From Loxodes magnus (Eukaryota; Ciliophora; Karyorelictea; Loxodida; Loxodidae), in NCBI GenBank assembly GCA_946699065.1, contig CAMPDV010000198.1:186001-250000 (forward strand): a stretch of 64,000 nucleotides of DNA, written 5' to 3'. Under the pieces are notes generated by a model, which was not told the DNA's origin, made no database searches, and saw nothing but the letters and a program-made list of their open reading frames with translations. Numbering within the stretch: position 1 is the first letter of the stretch; each line of letters begins with the position of its first letter. The translations under genes and the position numbers were made by a program. Shown one piece after another: positions 11,421-23,000 of the stretch.

Positions 11421-13487
11421 CTTCTACTTAAAATTTAGCAGTCCAAAATAAAAAATTGTCTTTGAATAATCCTCAAATAAAAAAATTCTAAGTAAATAGC
11501 CAAAATGATGTATACTAACCTCAGTCATATAAAATATAAATTTCATAATTGAATCTAAACTTGATTTATATCTAAGGTTTTTAAGGAATTTCTTCATATA
11601 TAGAACTTTAAACTGATTATATACACTAAGTAAGTACTAAATAGTAAATAACTTATAATAGATTGATGATAAGTATCTAGCTATTAAACTGATAAAATTC
11701 AGATATTTAATTCTACAAATTTATCCCATTAAGTCTAACAATTTAGCATAGTAATCTACTTTATAATTAAAACCAAGAGAGTATGATGTTTATATATTGG
11801 TCATGCTTTAGATTATAGCTCTAAACTATTTCAATTTCGTTACTGAAAAAGTACCTTGTATACTGAATTGATAAGTAGACATTTTTTTAAGAACATTATT
11901 TTGATTTTTCATCATCAAAGAAATGCTATAGAACTGATTAGTAAAGCAGTTACAAAATGTAGAGTGGAAGCTTAATAAATTTTATATAACCAGTTTAAAT
12001 TTGAATAGTTGGATTATAACTAAGAGATAGGAAATTTATTAGATATTCAATCAGAAAAGTAAGACAATAAATGGTTACTCTGCCAATAAGTAATTTTACT
12101 ATGACTCAAGATTAAAAAAAATTCAGCATGAAACTTTTTATTTTTAGCCAAAGTTCTGCTTAGATTTTTAAATTCTAGAATGTGAAGAAGTATTTCTTAA
12201 TCAATTTAATAAGAAATCCCTTTCTGATAGTAAGGGATCTTTCCAAAAAAGGATATTTTTTACATTTTTCTGTTTCTACGAAATCTTTTAAACCGGTAAA
12301 TTTTATTATAATAAACTGAAACTTACTAAGCTTTAGATATATCAAAAGTTGATTTTTATGAATATTTTAGCTTATTAATTATAAATCTATATTAGTCATT
12401 TAAATTGACTAATTGTCTTATTAATCATGACTACATTATGCTTATTAGTCTATAGCTAATTTAGTAAATAGCTCTTCTTTAGATTTTAGATATTAGCACT
12501 TAAACAGTTAGTCATCTTGTTATTAAGTAATATTTTAAAAAGTTAAACTAGAGCAGAATAATCTTTTAAGCAGTAACTATCAAATCTTCTTTGTCTTTAA
12601 GTAATTCAAACAAATTTCCCATTTAAGCGTGATAAACAGTTCTGCTTTAGAAGTTTTAAAGGTAGCTTATAGTAAAATCATTTGATATAAATGAATCATT
12701 TTTCCTTTCTTACACTTGATTGTTATTAACTCCTTACCATATTTATCATTAGCTATGAAGTATATAGTGATTTGCATTCCCCTTTAGAGATAAAAATAGT
12801 GATATAATAGAATATAATACCCTTATTAGATCTGGTAATTGATTACTTACTTATAAAGGTTTGATTATCCTCTAAGTAATCCACTACTAGGTACAAAAAT
12901 GTAAGTTTTATACATTAAAATTATATTAAGAAAGAAATTGATAAATAAGTAAGGCTAATAAGTATCTATATAAGCTACTAGTTCATTTAAAGATAGAATA
13001 ATGGGATTCAAATTCATAACCTTTAAGATAAAAATACTAAAGGAAAGCTATTGTATTACCCTCTATTTTAAGTCAAGCTTCTCTAAATTGGTGATTGAGA
13101 AAATAAACTGGATTTGCATTCCTAAGTTAATATATACTTGCCTGTTATTTGTTTGCCTCTAATAAAACCATAATGCATATAGAGTAGAATTAAGCTTATC
13201 TTTAATAATATAAGTCTCTTCTTATATACTAGCAATGTATAATACTAGTAATCATTCGATGGATTATAATTCTATCAAATAAGAGAACTTATATTTAATG
13301 CTAGCATCATATCATAAAGCTAATAGTAATACCATAAAGGATAGTAAGAGAAGCCTTCTAGTTGTATTAAGCTACTTAATGATAAATAAAGTAGAGAGTA
13401 ATTTCTTAGAGGTATATAGTTAAGATCCGTTAAAGCAAATGAAATATTTTCAAAAGTTTTAGTAATATTTATTTAATAGTTAGCAAG
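11420..13487. other. gap with no supportable gene model
   Basis: The part to about 12.4 kb may hold the 5' end of the minus-strand gene at 10822-11420 (protein-like readings near 12150-12330 in more than one frame). From 12.7 kb to the CEP44 start the DNA has the repetitive TAG/CTA/AGC-rich texture seen in other gaps of this window, and I see nothing in it. Confidence 0.5.
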
Positions 13488-14647
13488 ATGTCTTAAACAG
13501 GAGATCTTCACAATAACACAGAAAAACTAAAATCTGAACTTAGAGGTATAAAATACAATTAACAATTAGATATTAAAGCAATTACTGAAGGCAACCCTAT
13601 GATTTTTTTACCTATAATACACTATACCTTGCTTGATTATAGCAAACATGTTGCTAAATTTACTTTCGATCTAGGGTATGAGTTTTATTCAAAGAATGAT
13701 CTGAGGTTCGTTGAATCTGTCTATAAACTACTGAGAAATAACTTTGATTATCGACCTCGCTTAAGTGTCTAGCAGTTTCTCTAATTAGGGTATTCTGAAT
13801 AAAAGATATTGTTTTGTCTTGATTTAATAGCCTTAATTAAAGGAAAAAACATAGAACTACAGAAAGGTTTTTTAGCTAAATAACAAAGTGCGTAGGTTAA
13901 GTAGTAGTTATAGCCTGGAGTTGGTAGTAATATTAGGTAGACTCCTAAGTAATAACAGTATGTCTAAGTTTAAGCTAAAGTGATTAAACATGAAATAACT
14001 CCAAGCAAGCAATAGTTTGAATAAGACCAGGAAGGTTAGGAAGACTATAATCCTTATAACTATGTAAGTCTTTATATAGGGACTTGAAGAAGAATAATAG
14101 CCAATTGCTTAAAAACTGTAATACAGTCCAGTTTAACCTTAATATAACCCAAATTAAGAGCAGGAATCGCCTAGAGAAAATAACTAGGATAACACAAATT
14201 AAAACTAAATAAACTCCTAAGTACTTTCAATGCTTTAAAACTTTAGCTCTACTTTGGAGTCTTTATAAGATAAATTGGAAACGATAGAAAATAATTTTTA
14301 GTCGTAACTCGATAAAATAAATGCAAGGGTTATATTACTAGAGGGTAAAGTAAAATTTATTGATAGTACTAATAAAATTTCTACAGAAGTGAACCGAAGT
14401 GAGTAAAAAGAAAGTTTCAGCAGATAGTAATATCAAATACCCACCTAAAATAACATAAAGAAAAGCTAGTAATATGTAGAAGAAGACTAATTGAAATAAG
14501 CTCCTCCTCAAGAAAAGGTTAACCTATCATAAGTAAGATCTAATTTAGTAATAATTAAGCACTGAAGAGTTCTTAGCAAGAGTGACGAAAAGATTCGAAG
14601 AGACAAAGCAACTTCTTTCAAATACAGGGCTCAGTGGAAATATTTAA
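13488..14647 (+). CDS. CEP44: CEP44-like centrosomal/basal-body protein
   Basis: ATG 13488 to TAA 14645-14647 with introns 14064-14079 (GTAAGTCTTTATATAG) and 14533-14548 (GTAAGATCTAATTTAG) leaves exactly 376 codons. Residues ~30-125 carry the CEP44 N-terminal domain: GNPMIFLPIIHYTLLDYSKHV, then KNDLRFVESVYKLLRNNFDY and a QFLQLGYSEQKI helix, close in spacing to animal CEP44 (IKGDPAASLPIISY ... KNDLRFIDAVYKLLRDQFNY). A Q/N/P-rich linker and a short coiled coil (LDKLETIENN..) follow. The end is TEEFLARVTKRFEETKQLLS. CEP44 binds microtubules at centrioles and supports centriole-to-centrosome conversion; in a ciliate this means basal bodies. The length is near that of the animal protein. Confidence 0.9.
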
Positions 14648-15351
14648 AGTACTTTATTTACTTTCAATTATTAAATTACAAAGTATGCCTTTTCCCCTCT
14701 TAGTCAATATTAATAGTATAATAAAGAATCTAGCATAATTTAAGATATACTAAGCGACAAACCTTTAAGAGAATCTAATACAAACTAATCAGTTAAAAAT
14801 ATTCGAAGCTAGTTAATAAGTAAAGCTATAGCCTTAAGTTTCTATAAATCTCCTTAAATTACCAATCATCCCCATATAAGCATTCCCTTTTCCTAAATCT
14901 ATTTCGTTAATCACTTTTTCAACAATTTTGAATAACTTAATAAGCATAAAACCTTGAAGATAAGATTAGGTAGCAACAAGTAGTATTAGCTTCGAATCTA
15001 GATTTTAAAAAGGAAAGTTCTAGAATTATTAAATTAATTTAATCTGGATTATATAGACAGCTAGTATCTATCACTTCTCTTATTATGCTGGAATCTTGCT
15101 AATCATTCTTCTAATCATTTTAATAGTCACTTAAATACTTATATTACCTTTATTTAATATCGTTTACTTTAATGGAATATAGCCTATCTTAATTTTAGCA
15201 CTGGCTATTGAATCATATATTTAGTCTATTATATACCAAGTTTTCAGAATTAAAGCAGAAAGAATTTACTTTTTTTTATTGTGGAAGAAGTAAAGGGAAA
15301 AGGAGAGGTAGTGAGTAAGGTAAAATATCATACTAAGGCTAAATAAAATAA
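14648..15351. other. intergenic gap
   Basis: About 700 bp of AT-rich DNA between two plus-strand genes. I see no gene or RNA in it. Promoter elements cannot be recognised for this lineage. Confidence 0.5.
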
Positions 15352-16557
15352 ATGTCATTAAATTTGAAAATGTCAGGATACTAGAATTAGTCACTTCACA
15401 CTAACGCATCTAGAAAACTTAAAAAGATATTCTTAAACTAAAACTCTACTAGAGAACTTCCTTGCTCCCTGAAAAATTCAGTCATTTTAGAAAATATTAA
15501 AGGAAGATCGGGATTTATGCCTTTTGTAAAAGAGCGAGATAACATGGGGAGACTTATTACGTAAATTAGACCTTTAAAATATGATTCTGGCTCTCATACT
15601 TTATTTTAGACTGATTGGGGAATTAAAGAAGTGAGTGCTAAAAGCACAGTATAAAAAGATATTTTTTACAGTCCTTAATCTTCCAGGTAATTTTCATAAG
15701 CAAAGATAGCTTTTGGAACTTCTTTGCATAAAACCAAGAAAAAGATAGAAAAGATTCAATATGCAATGCCCTCTGTTGGATATTATAAGCTGGACTCTAA
15801 CTATTTTTCAAAAGGAAGTACACCTTGATAATCAATTTCGCCTAAAGTCTTAAGTGAAACTTCTGAGAGAGCTGAAACTATACCTTGTATAAAATTACAT
15901 GTTTCTGAGATAATAGATACAGATCAAAAATGGAAGAGCATTGAGAAGAATATCTCAAGTCCTATTTTTTGTAAAAAGTACTCAAGAAATAAAAATAAAA
16001 GAACCTAGATTGAAGATATAGACAGCGCTCATTTTTTCAATAACTACTACAAATTCTAAAACGTAGACCACTTTAAAAACCTTAAGAAAATTAAGAGTAC
16101 TTAATTCAATGCTTTAGAGGAAATGAGACCTACCTTTTTAAGGGATTCATTCAAAAATAAATTAGATTAAGCTAAATATAAACTAGCGAAGCTTAAATTT
16201 TCTAGTGTAGCGCTCAAAGATTTCCAGATTCCAATGGAGGCAAGTAAATATAGGTATTGACAAGATAGTTTGATTACAAAGTCTTGCTTTAATTTAATAT
16301 GGCTTTAAGCTAGAATTCCGTATTTAAAATCAATCTAACTTAAAAACTCGTTACTCTTCAATTACTAAATCTAAACTTAAATTATCATCTCATAACAGCC
16401 AAAATTAGTTCATTATAAACCCCTCTCCTAAAACATATTCACACAAATCAAAACTTTTAATTGAAATTCTAAACTTTTGAAACCGAAAAAGTTTCTAATA
16501 AAAGCAAAAAAATCTCATATTTAAACTAAATTTCCATAGTTAAAAGGACAGAAATAA
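15352..16557 (+). CDS. hypothetical basic protein
   Basis: The frame from ATG 15352 is continuous and protein-like to the stop TAA 16555-16557 (a TAG at 16564 is a possible alternative). A 15-nt in-frame intron (GTATTGACAAGATAG, about 16256-16270) is possible but not required. The product is ~396-401 residues, basic, S/K/N-rich, with no hydrophobic segment and a conserved-looking core (GRSGFMPFVKERDNMGRLIT, then TLFQTDWGIKEV). It resembles cytoskeletal or phosphoregulated ciliate proteins in composition only, and no family is recognised. It lies downstream of CEP44 on the same strand. Confidence 0.7.
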
Positions 16558-17061
16558 TTAAGTTAGAGCTACTTTTATTTTTATGTACCTTATGTCAAAA
16601 TAATACCTTTCGTTCTAGTTTTTAGCTAATTTTTCTACTTACTGTATGAATATTTATGCCTTATTTTATATTAGTCCTAACTTTTGTTTCTTACTTCTAT
16701 TTGTGATTTGGAAATCTCATCTTTTTTTTAAACTTAAACTGTTTGTTAACTTACCTTTCTTTGCTAAGAGGAGAAAGAGTGTAAGTGAATTGTTACTTCT
16801 ACTTTTAGAGTGTTTTATATATGTATTTTAGATGGTAGAAAGAGAGTGGGTGTAAAATATGAAATCAGCTTTAAAAAGGACAGAAAAGTATACTTAGATG
16901 AAATAGACTGGTAGCTTATCCTTATTTTAGCTTAGAGGAGATATGAGGTTATGAAAGTAAAGTAGGAAAGGTAATGTAGTAAAGAAGTTAAGTTTAGACA
17001 TTTATTTGGAGGAAACTGTAAATTATTTCAATTTTTTATTTTATTCTAGCATTAATTAAAG
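16558..17061. other. intergenic gap
   Basis: T-rich then purine-rich DNA. A 61-codon reading without stops at 16646-16831 is hydrophobic and looks like chance in T-rich sequence. Nothing is supported. Confidence 0.5.
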
Positions 17062-17661
17062 ATGCAAAGCATTGCTCCTCTTAAAAAGCTTAACTTAGAT
17101 CACAGAAAAAGCGCTCGCAAGATCATCAACTGCGAGAAGCTTTTGCATTCTGATTAAATGACTACTCTCGCTTCTACTGCTGATGTATCAGAGCAAAGTA
17201 ATTAAGTTAAGAGAGAAGAAAGTTTATAACGCTTTAAAAAAGGAAAGCATGTTAGACATATCAGCGAAACAACTGAACTTGCTCGGTGTGAAATTGAAAA
17301 TATTGATAACTTAGAATAAGATGAAAACGACTCCCTTATTTAAGAATTAAACAACCTACTTTCTCCTAAATAGGTAGAAGTACCGACTAAAAGCAAAAAC
17401 ATACTTCATTCTATAAGGAGTGACTAAAGGCAGCCTTTAAACTTTTAGTTCATTAAGCAAATCCAACCAAATCTTCTTTAACCTGCTTTTATGACTTAGC
17501 TGAGTGCATTTTAGAAGATAAAATTTTCTTCGAGCAAAAAGTTTCAATCACCAAGACAGATATATGGGTAAGGTAAATAAAGCACTGGAAAGAAGAATTT
17601 TCTTAAGCTTAATTAGAATAACATACACATCAGGACGAGTCTGCAAGGACCTCTTCTTTGA
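17062..17661 (+). CDS. hypothetical basic protein, 199 residues
   Basis: ATG 17062 to TGA 17659-17661 is a single in-frame reading of 199 codons. The N-terminus is basic (PLKKLNLDHRKSARKIINCE), the middle acidic (CEIENIDNLEQDENDSLIQE), and the C-terminus basic with S/P sites (KFSSSKKFQSPRQIYGQGK), as in disordered regulatory proteins. No domain is recognised. TGA is taken as the stop because the reading turns hydrophobic directly after it, but a later TAA cannot be excluded. Confidence 0.65.
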
Positions 17662-18631
17662 ATTGATGAGATAGTTTTGTTATTTAATAAAATTATTTTC
17701 TCCTATATCTATCCTTTAATCTTGAAAACGACTATCAAACTATCTATAAATATAAGGAAAAAAATCTAAGCAAAAGCATTAATTAAAAAAAAGATTTCCT
17801 CTTTATTTCAAAAACATCAAACCCATTGGGTTAGAAATCTAGGTATCAGATAGTTTGACAGATTTATTGTCTAATCACTAGACATGAAATACTAATGAGA
17901 AAGATATAAAAAATAGCTCAAAAATTGAAAGCTTTTTCTAAGGTTAATAATATAAAAGCAAACTTTAGATTTAATTAATGATATTAAGGTATAAAAATAA
18001 TGACATAGTAATTAGGAAAATCTTTAGGGATTATAACTTGCCATCTTCTTGCAGCGTGTTAAGTTATTAGAGCTTTTACTTTCATTCCTATATCTTATTA
18101 TTTAAGGGAATTAAAGAAACAGCACTCGCTTTAGTTAGATTTACTTTATTTAAAGATGCTAAATATCATATTCTATTGGTCATTTGTTAGGTATAGATTC
18201 AGGATATCAAACTGATTTTTTCGAAATATTGCTATATGATCTATAATGGAAGCATTAGTTAATTCAAAAATAAGATAGGAATAATACTGTTAAAATACTA
18301 TCATAGATTACTAGTTCGCTTTCTATTATATAAATAAGCTTATTAAGTTAACTAATCTTGCAGCTTATTGCTCTATAAATATTTGTCTTAAGAATGTTAT
18401 AGTTAATCATAACTGCATAAGTCAAAAGCACAATCTTAGATATATTTAGCATTAATTAAGCTAGTTTAACTATTGACTTTGATCTTTCCTTTAGTAATAG
18501 AATTAACTTTAACTTTTCTTTTTATGAAGATTTTAATCATTTTTTAGTGTGTTTTACTCTTAAAAACTATAGATAGAAATGAGCTAAACTCTTATCAATA
18601 AATAAGCCTACAAACTAAAGTTTTCTTCTTA

Positions 18632-18686
18632 ATTAGAAAGTATTTCTTCCATAGTCGAGACCTATTAGTAGCATTGAAATGGTTTT
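18632..18686 (+). repeat. left outer direct repeat
   Basis: About 55 bp (ATTAGAAAGTATTTCTT ... CTATTAGTAGCATTGAAAT) recurs in the same orientation at 51658-51716 with a few substitutions and small gaps. Everything between the two copies is arranged as an inverted repeat, so these are direct repeats outside it. Confidence 0.6.
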
Positions 18687-18983
18687 AAAATACTTGAGTA
18701 ATAAAATGAATAACTTAGTTATCTTAAGAAAAAAGGAGCAATTCTCTAAGCTATTTGAGTTATTTCCTTTTTAACTTTTATAAAGTGTTTAGATTAGTAT
18801 CATGTAGTGTCTAGTTAAACCTAACAAGCAACTTTATATGTTTGATTTAAGTAATATTTGATATATTTTATTCTTAGACTACTTTTAATCTTAATGTAAG
18901 CTTATTTTTGCTATTTAAGTATTATCCCTTCTTTATACAGCCTTATACTTTTAATCTGCATCTAATCTACTTCTAACTTAATT

Positions 18984-19032
18984 AGGTAAGTTAGTTAGGT
19001 AAGTTAGTTAGGTAAGTTAATTAGGTAAGTTT
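18984..19032 (+). repeat. 13-bp tandem repeat, nearly four units
   Basis: The unit AGGTAAGTTAGTT occurs at 18984, 18997, 19010 and 19023 (the last partial, third unit with one change). Each period contains GTAAGTTAGTTAG, which starts and ends like this organism's 15-17 nt introns, though it is shorter. Confidence 0.85.
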
Positions 19033-20033
19033 AGTTATAAAAGCCAACATAATATTTTCGATTTAACATTTAGATATGCAAGAGTAGTATTGATTAAGTT
19101 TACTTATAATGAGTAATAGCTTTGTAATTAATTGATATCATTTATAGTCACTATTTTAATTTAGCCATAAATATAGACTTTTGATACTATAACTTCTACA
19201 TGTTAACTTGTACTATTCTTATTTTAAGTACTATTTGCATTATAATCTATAGAACTAATTTTAGCTTTAATATTATATTTGAATATGTAATAGACAATAT
19301 TGTCTGCTACTTTGCTTAAATCTACCTACTCTATCTTTATACCTTATTTATATAAGATCTCCTTATTTATGATGCTATATAAGTAGACAATAAACTAACT
19401 TTTTCATTATGAGAAGAATCATTTTTGTATTAGAACAAGAGCCTAAAATATGAACAGATAGAGTATAGAATCAAAACTATAATAGTCAGTCATCTAATAT
19501 AGTGTGATCCATATTAAGGTAATTATAATGCTATGGTCTTAGCATTATTTCTTGTATGATATAGCAAAATGTTAAAAGTGCTTATATATAGTATCATAAC
19601 ATGAGTCTATTGTATATTTAGAATTTACTATATTTCTCTTCAGTTTGAAAAGTAAGAATTCAAGACCTTTAGAAATCTAAGGCAAGTAAAAAGGTTATAG
19701 ATATCTTCTATTTAACATCTTAAGGCAATTACTCTATAATTAAGTGACAGTGATAAACAATATTAGATCCTTTTGAAACTGCTAAAGTAGTTATACTCTA
19801 TCTAATGTTTAGATACCTTCACTATCATGATAATTAGAACTAGTACTCTTATGCCTTTATCTAGTATCTTTATAGAGTGATAATTAAAAAGAAGCTTAAC
19901 TAGCACTTAATCATGAAAGTCTGCTAGTTATTGTTCTTAATAGAAGCTTAATGGTTATTGGATGACTTAAAGTTAAAAGCTATCTACTCCAAGTTAGTCT
20001 TCCTATATACCTTAAGCTATAGCACTTTGCATT

Positions 20034-23000
20034 ATGTCTACTAAAGACTTTATAAGTTTAAATAGCTTTGGTTCGACTAAATTCTAAGAGTAGCCAATTA
20101 ATGCAATAAAAGGAAAAGAGTGGCTTCTGTGTATGGTTGGTTCTTAGTACTTTCTTATAAAGGGATAATAGTCTTAAAGCAACTGGATTCTTAATATATT
20201 GACTTGATTCTAAACTTAGCGAATCCCTGCAATAGTATTACAGTTAGCAGAAGCTGATACTTGATATCTTACTCCTAAATGATAAATTAGTGTGGTAGAT
20301 AAATAGCTTTATATATCACTAAAACTAAGCTTTCTAGATCTTACTAAACCATAAGCATATTAGATCTTATCATCATGGATAGAAAGCATTTTCAAGCTTC
20401 TTAATAGACAGCATTGTTGCTACTTCAAGTGGATAAGGAGTTTCCTAGTTGGAGTTATAATGTCAACTTATTAAGACAAAATTAGTAAATTTGATTAAAT
20501 AAAACTGAAAGTAATAGTTTTGGGATTAGTTCAAGTAAATAGATTAAATTGAAACCCTTTTTAGAAAAAAGAGAAAGGTAAAGTAATTTAGGCTTTTACT
20601 CTCCACTTTATTTTGAACTTATGTTTCCTTAAGTTCTAAAGCTAGAAACGATATCAGTTTTGCTTTAAATAATTGTAGTAACTGACAAACTTCATAAGAA
20701 TCAGTATATCAAACTATCTTTAATTACAATGCTAGCAATCTCTTTATAGCTCTATCCTTTAAGCTACAGCTAGAGGATTTAAAATACCTATAATCTTAAA
20801 CTTTACTACATTCTATTTAAAGCAACATTTAAGACTAAGTAAGAATACAAAGAGCAGGAAAGGGATAAGCTACTAGGATAGTTCAAATGATATATTTAGC
20901 AATATAAAGCAACCAAGCTATAATAGATATATCCTTCAATTGGATAAAATACACAGCAAACTTTAATATATAAAGCTTCTTTGGTATAACCAGTGAAGAG
21001 CACATTTTAGTTAATCCCTTAATAATGTTGCTAGATCATCCAGTTATTAGAGCTGGTGAGATTTTAGTGTAGAACTTTCTTAGCTTTTAAGTAAACTAGA
21101 AATACTCAGATTAGATTCACAATTCGAGATTTACTTAAAGATATTGTAAGTTTGACTTATACAGACGAATAATGTGAGTATTAAGTGGAAAATAATGAAG
21201 CTAAGCTTTAGCTAACCATAAGAATATAGAAATGAGTAGTTTTAAAGAAGCATTATACTTATAGCGTAAGTTATTTAAGGAAAAAGTAATCCAGATAGTA
21301 ATTAGATGGAGCTAATATGATACTACATTTACCTATTATGCTAATGAGTGTCTTGCCTTTTAACTGAGCTACTTCTAAGTCATAAAAGCTTATTACAAAT
21401 ATACAAACTCATACGGTCTAAAATCTACTAATTCTATACTTCAACACTCAAAGATACTCCATTAAAAGCAGCAAGCTTATGCAGATAGCCTTTAAATGTG
21501 TCATTTAATAATAAAAACGTTTAAGCATTCTAATATCATAAGAGTGTCAATATTTACTGATATATATCTCAGCTATTTGGAAAATCACTAAATACTTACA
21601 AAGTCTATAAATGCTAATAGCAGTAGTTTTGCTTTTCATAATTAAAGATACTCAGCTATCTGAAAATCTGATTTTGCTATCATAAAATAGCCTGCTATAA
21701 GTATGATTCATACAAACAGATCATCTTGTATAAGGGATTTAGAAAAGAGCTTCATAAGTCTTAAGGACTGAGATAGAAGTTTGAAACTATTCAATATCTG
21801 CTTAAATAAGCTAATTAACCTGCTAAAAAACCTCAAATTTAAGACTTAATTAGATGAGTGCAGTCATTTTGAGTTAGTTCTTTAAAATTAAAGTATCAAT
21901 TTAAGCTTTTTGTTAGTATAGTTACATATAGCTATGTCTGAGATATTCACCATTTTTGAAAGGAGATTCCCCTAGAAAGCTTTAGCTAAAACTGTAGAAG
22001 ACTCGATTGACTACATCTAAGAAGCAGAAAATACAGAAAAGCCAGATCTATAGAAAGCTTAGTAGTACAAATGGCAACATACATTTGTAGATTTGGCTAA
22101 TAAGAACCCTAGATAATATCCTATCTTTTCTACTAAAATAGACGTTCTTAAAAAATAGGATTTGGGCTTATTTATGTACTTTGATTTCCTCAAATGACTA
22201 TCTATTTGTCTGGCAATAATAAGTGCTAATAGCTTTTTCTTGATAGTGAGCAACTGAAAGGGAGAATGGTTTAATAAAAATGAGGTTAATTTCCTAGACC
22301 GTATTTCTATTGGAAATTTGGATTCAGGCACAAGTGAAATAGTAATTGAGGGCGCACATTCGCAAAGTTACCAAACTCTGTCAAAGTCGAAAGAATTTTC
22401 GCTATAAGAATACGAAAGCTTGATATCTGAAGACTATTATAAGTAGGAAGATGAACTTCTAAATAAGACAAAGAAGTATCAAGTTGCTTACTGTATTGTA
22501 GACTTTGCTAATTCTTTGGTTTTAATTTCTTTTATTGTTCTCTACTAGATAAGAATCAATAGACTTTTAAGAGAATATTAAGAAAAGGATTTTTAAATCC
22601 ATCAATATGCAGTGGAAGTATGTGCACTGCCTTCTGAAGGTATAACTGAGTAATAAGTTAAAGAATTTTTCCAGTAAAAATTCGGAGAGATTCATGAAGT
22701 ATCATTTGGTAGAAATTTCAAAGGACTACTTAAACTTTACTCACGAAAAGCTAAAATATAGCATGATATTTCCAGGCTATAGAGCTAGATGAACCAATTA
22801 GTAAACTAAGAGCCTAGTAAAGGATTATAAAAGCACATGTAAAAGCTATAGTCTAAAAAAGAAGATGTAAGCAAGTAGATAGATGAGATAATATAGAGAC
22901 ATAAAGAACTTAATAACTTCAAGATAGAAAGGGTTTATATAATATTCTAGTTTAAAGAGTCAAAAGATAAATGTTTCTAGTCTTATAATGCAAACTTTAA

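Larger units (their letters stand above)
17662..20033. other. gap left of the inverted duplication; diverged repeat
   Basis: No gene is supported. From about 18690 the DNA is related, in reverse orientation and with many differences, to 48480-50520. For example 18690-18720 pairs with 50490-50520 and 19630-19740 with 49380-49480. It is therefore an older layer of the same duplication whose young arms start at 20034. Confidence 0.55.

Noticed and set aside
16646-16831. 61-codon Leu/Phe-rich plus-strand reading
   Set aside because: Lies in T-rich DNA after a gene end, with no flanking gene structure.
18984-19032. Telomeric repeat
   Set aside because: TTAGGTAAG-type words resemble telomere units, but the 13-nt period, internal position and lack of a G-rich array do not fit.
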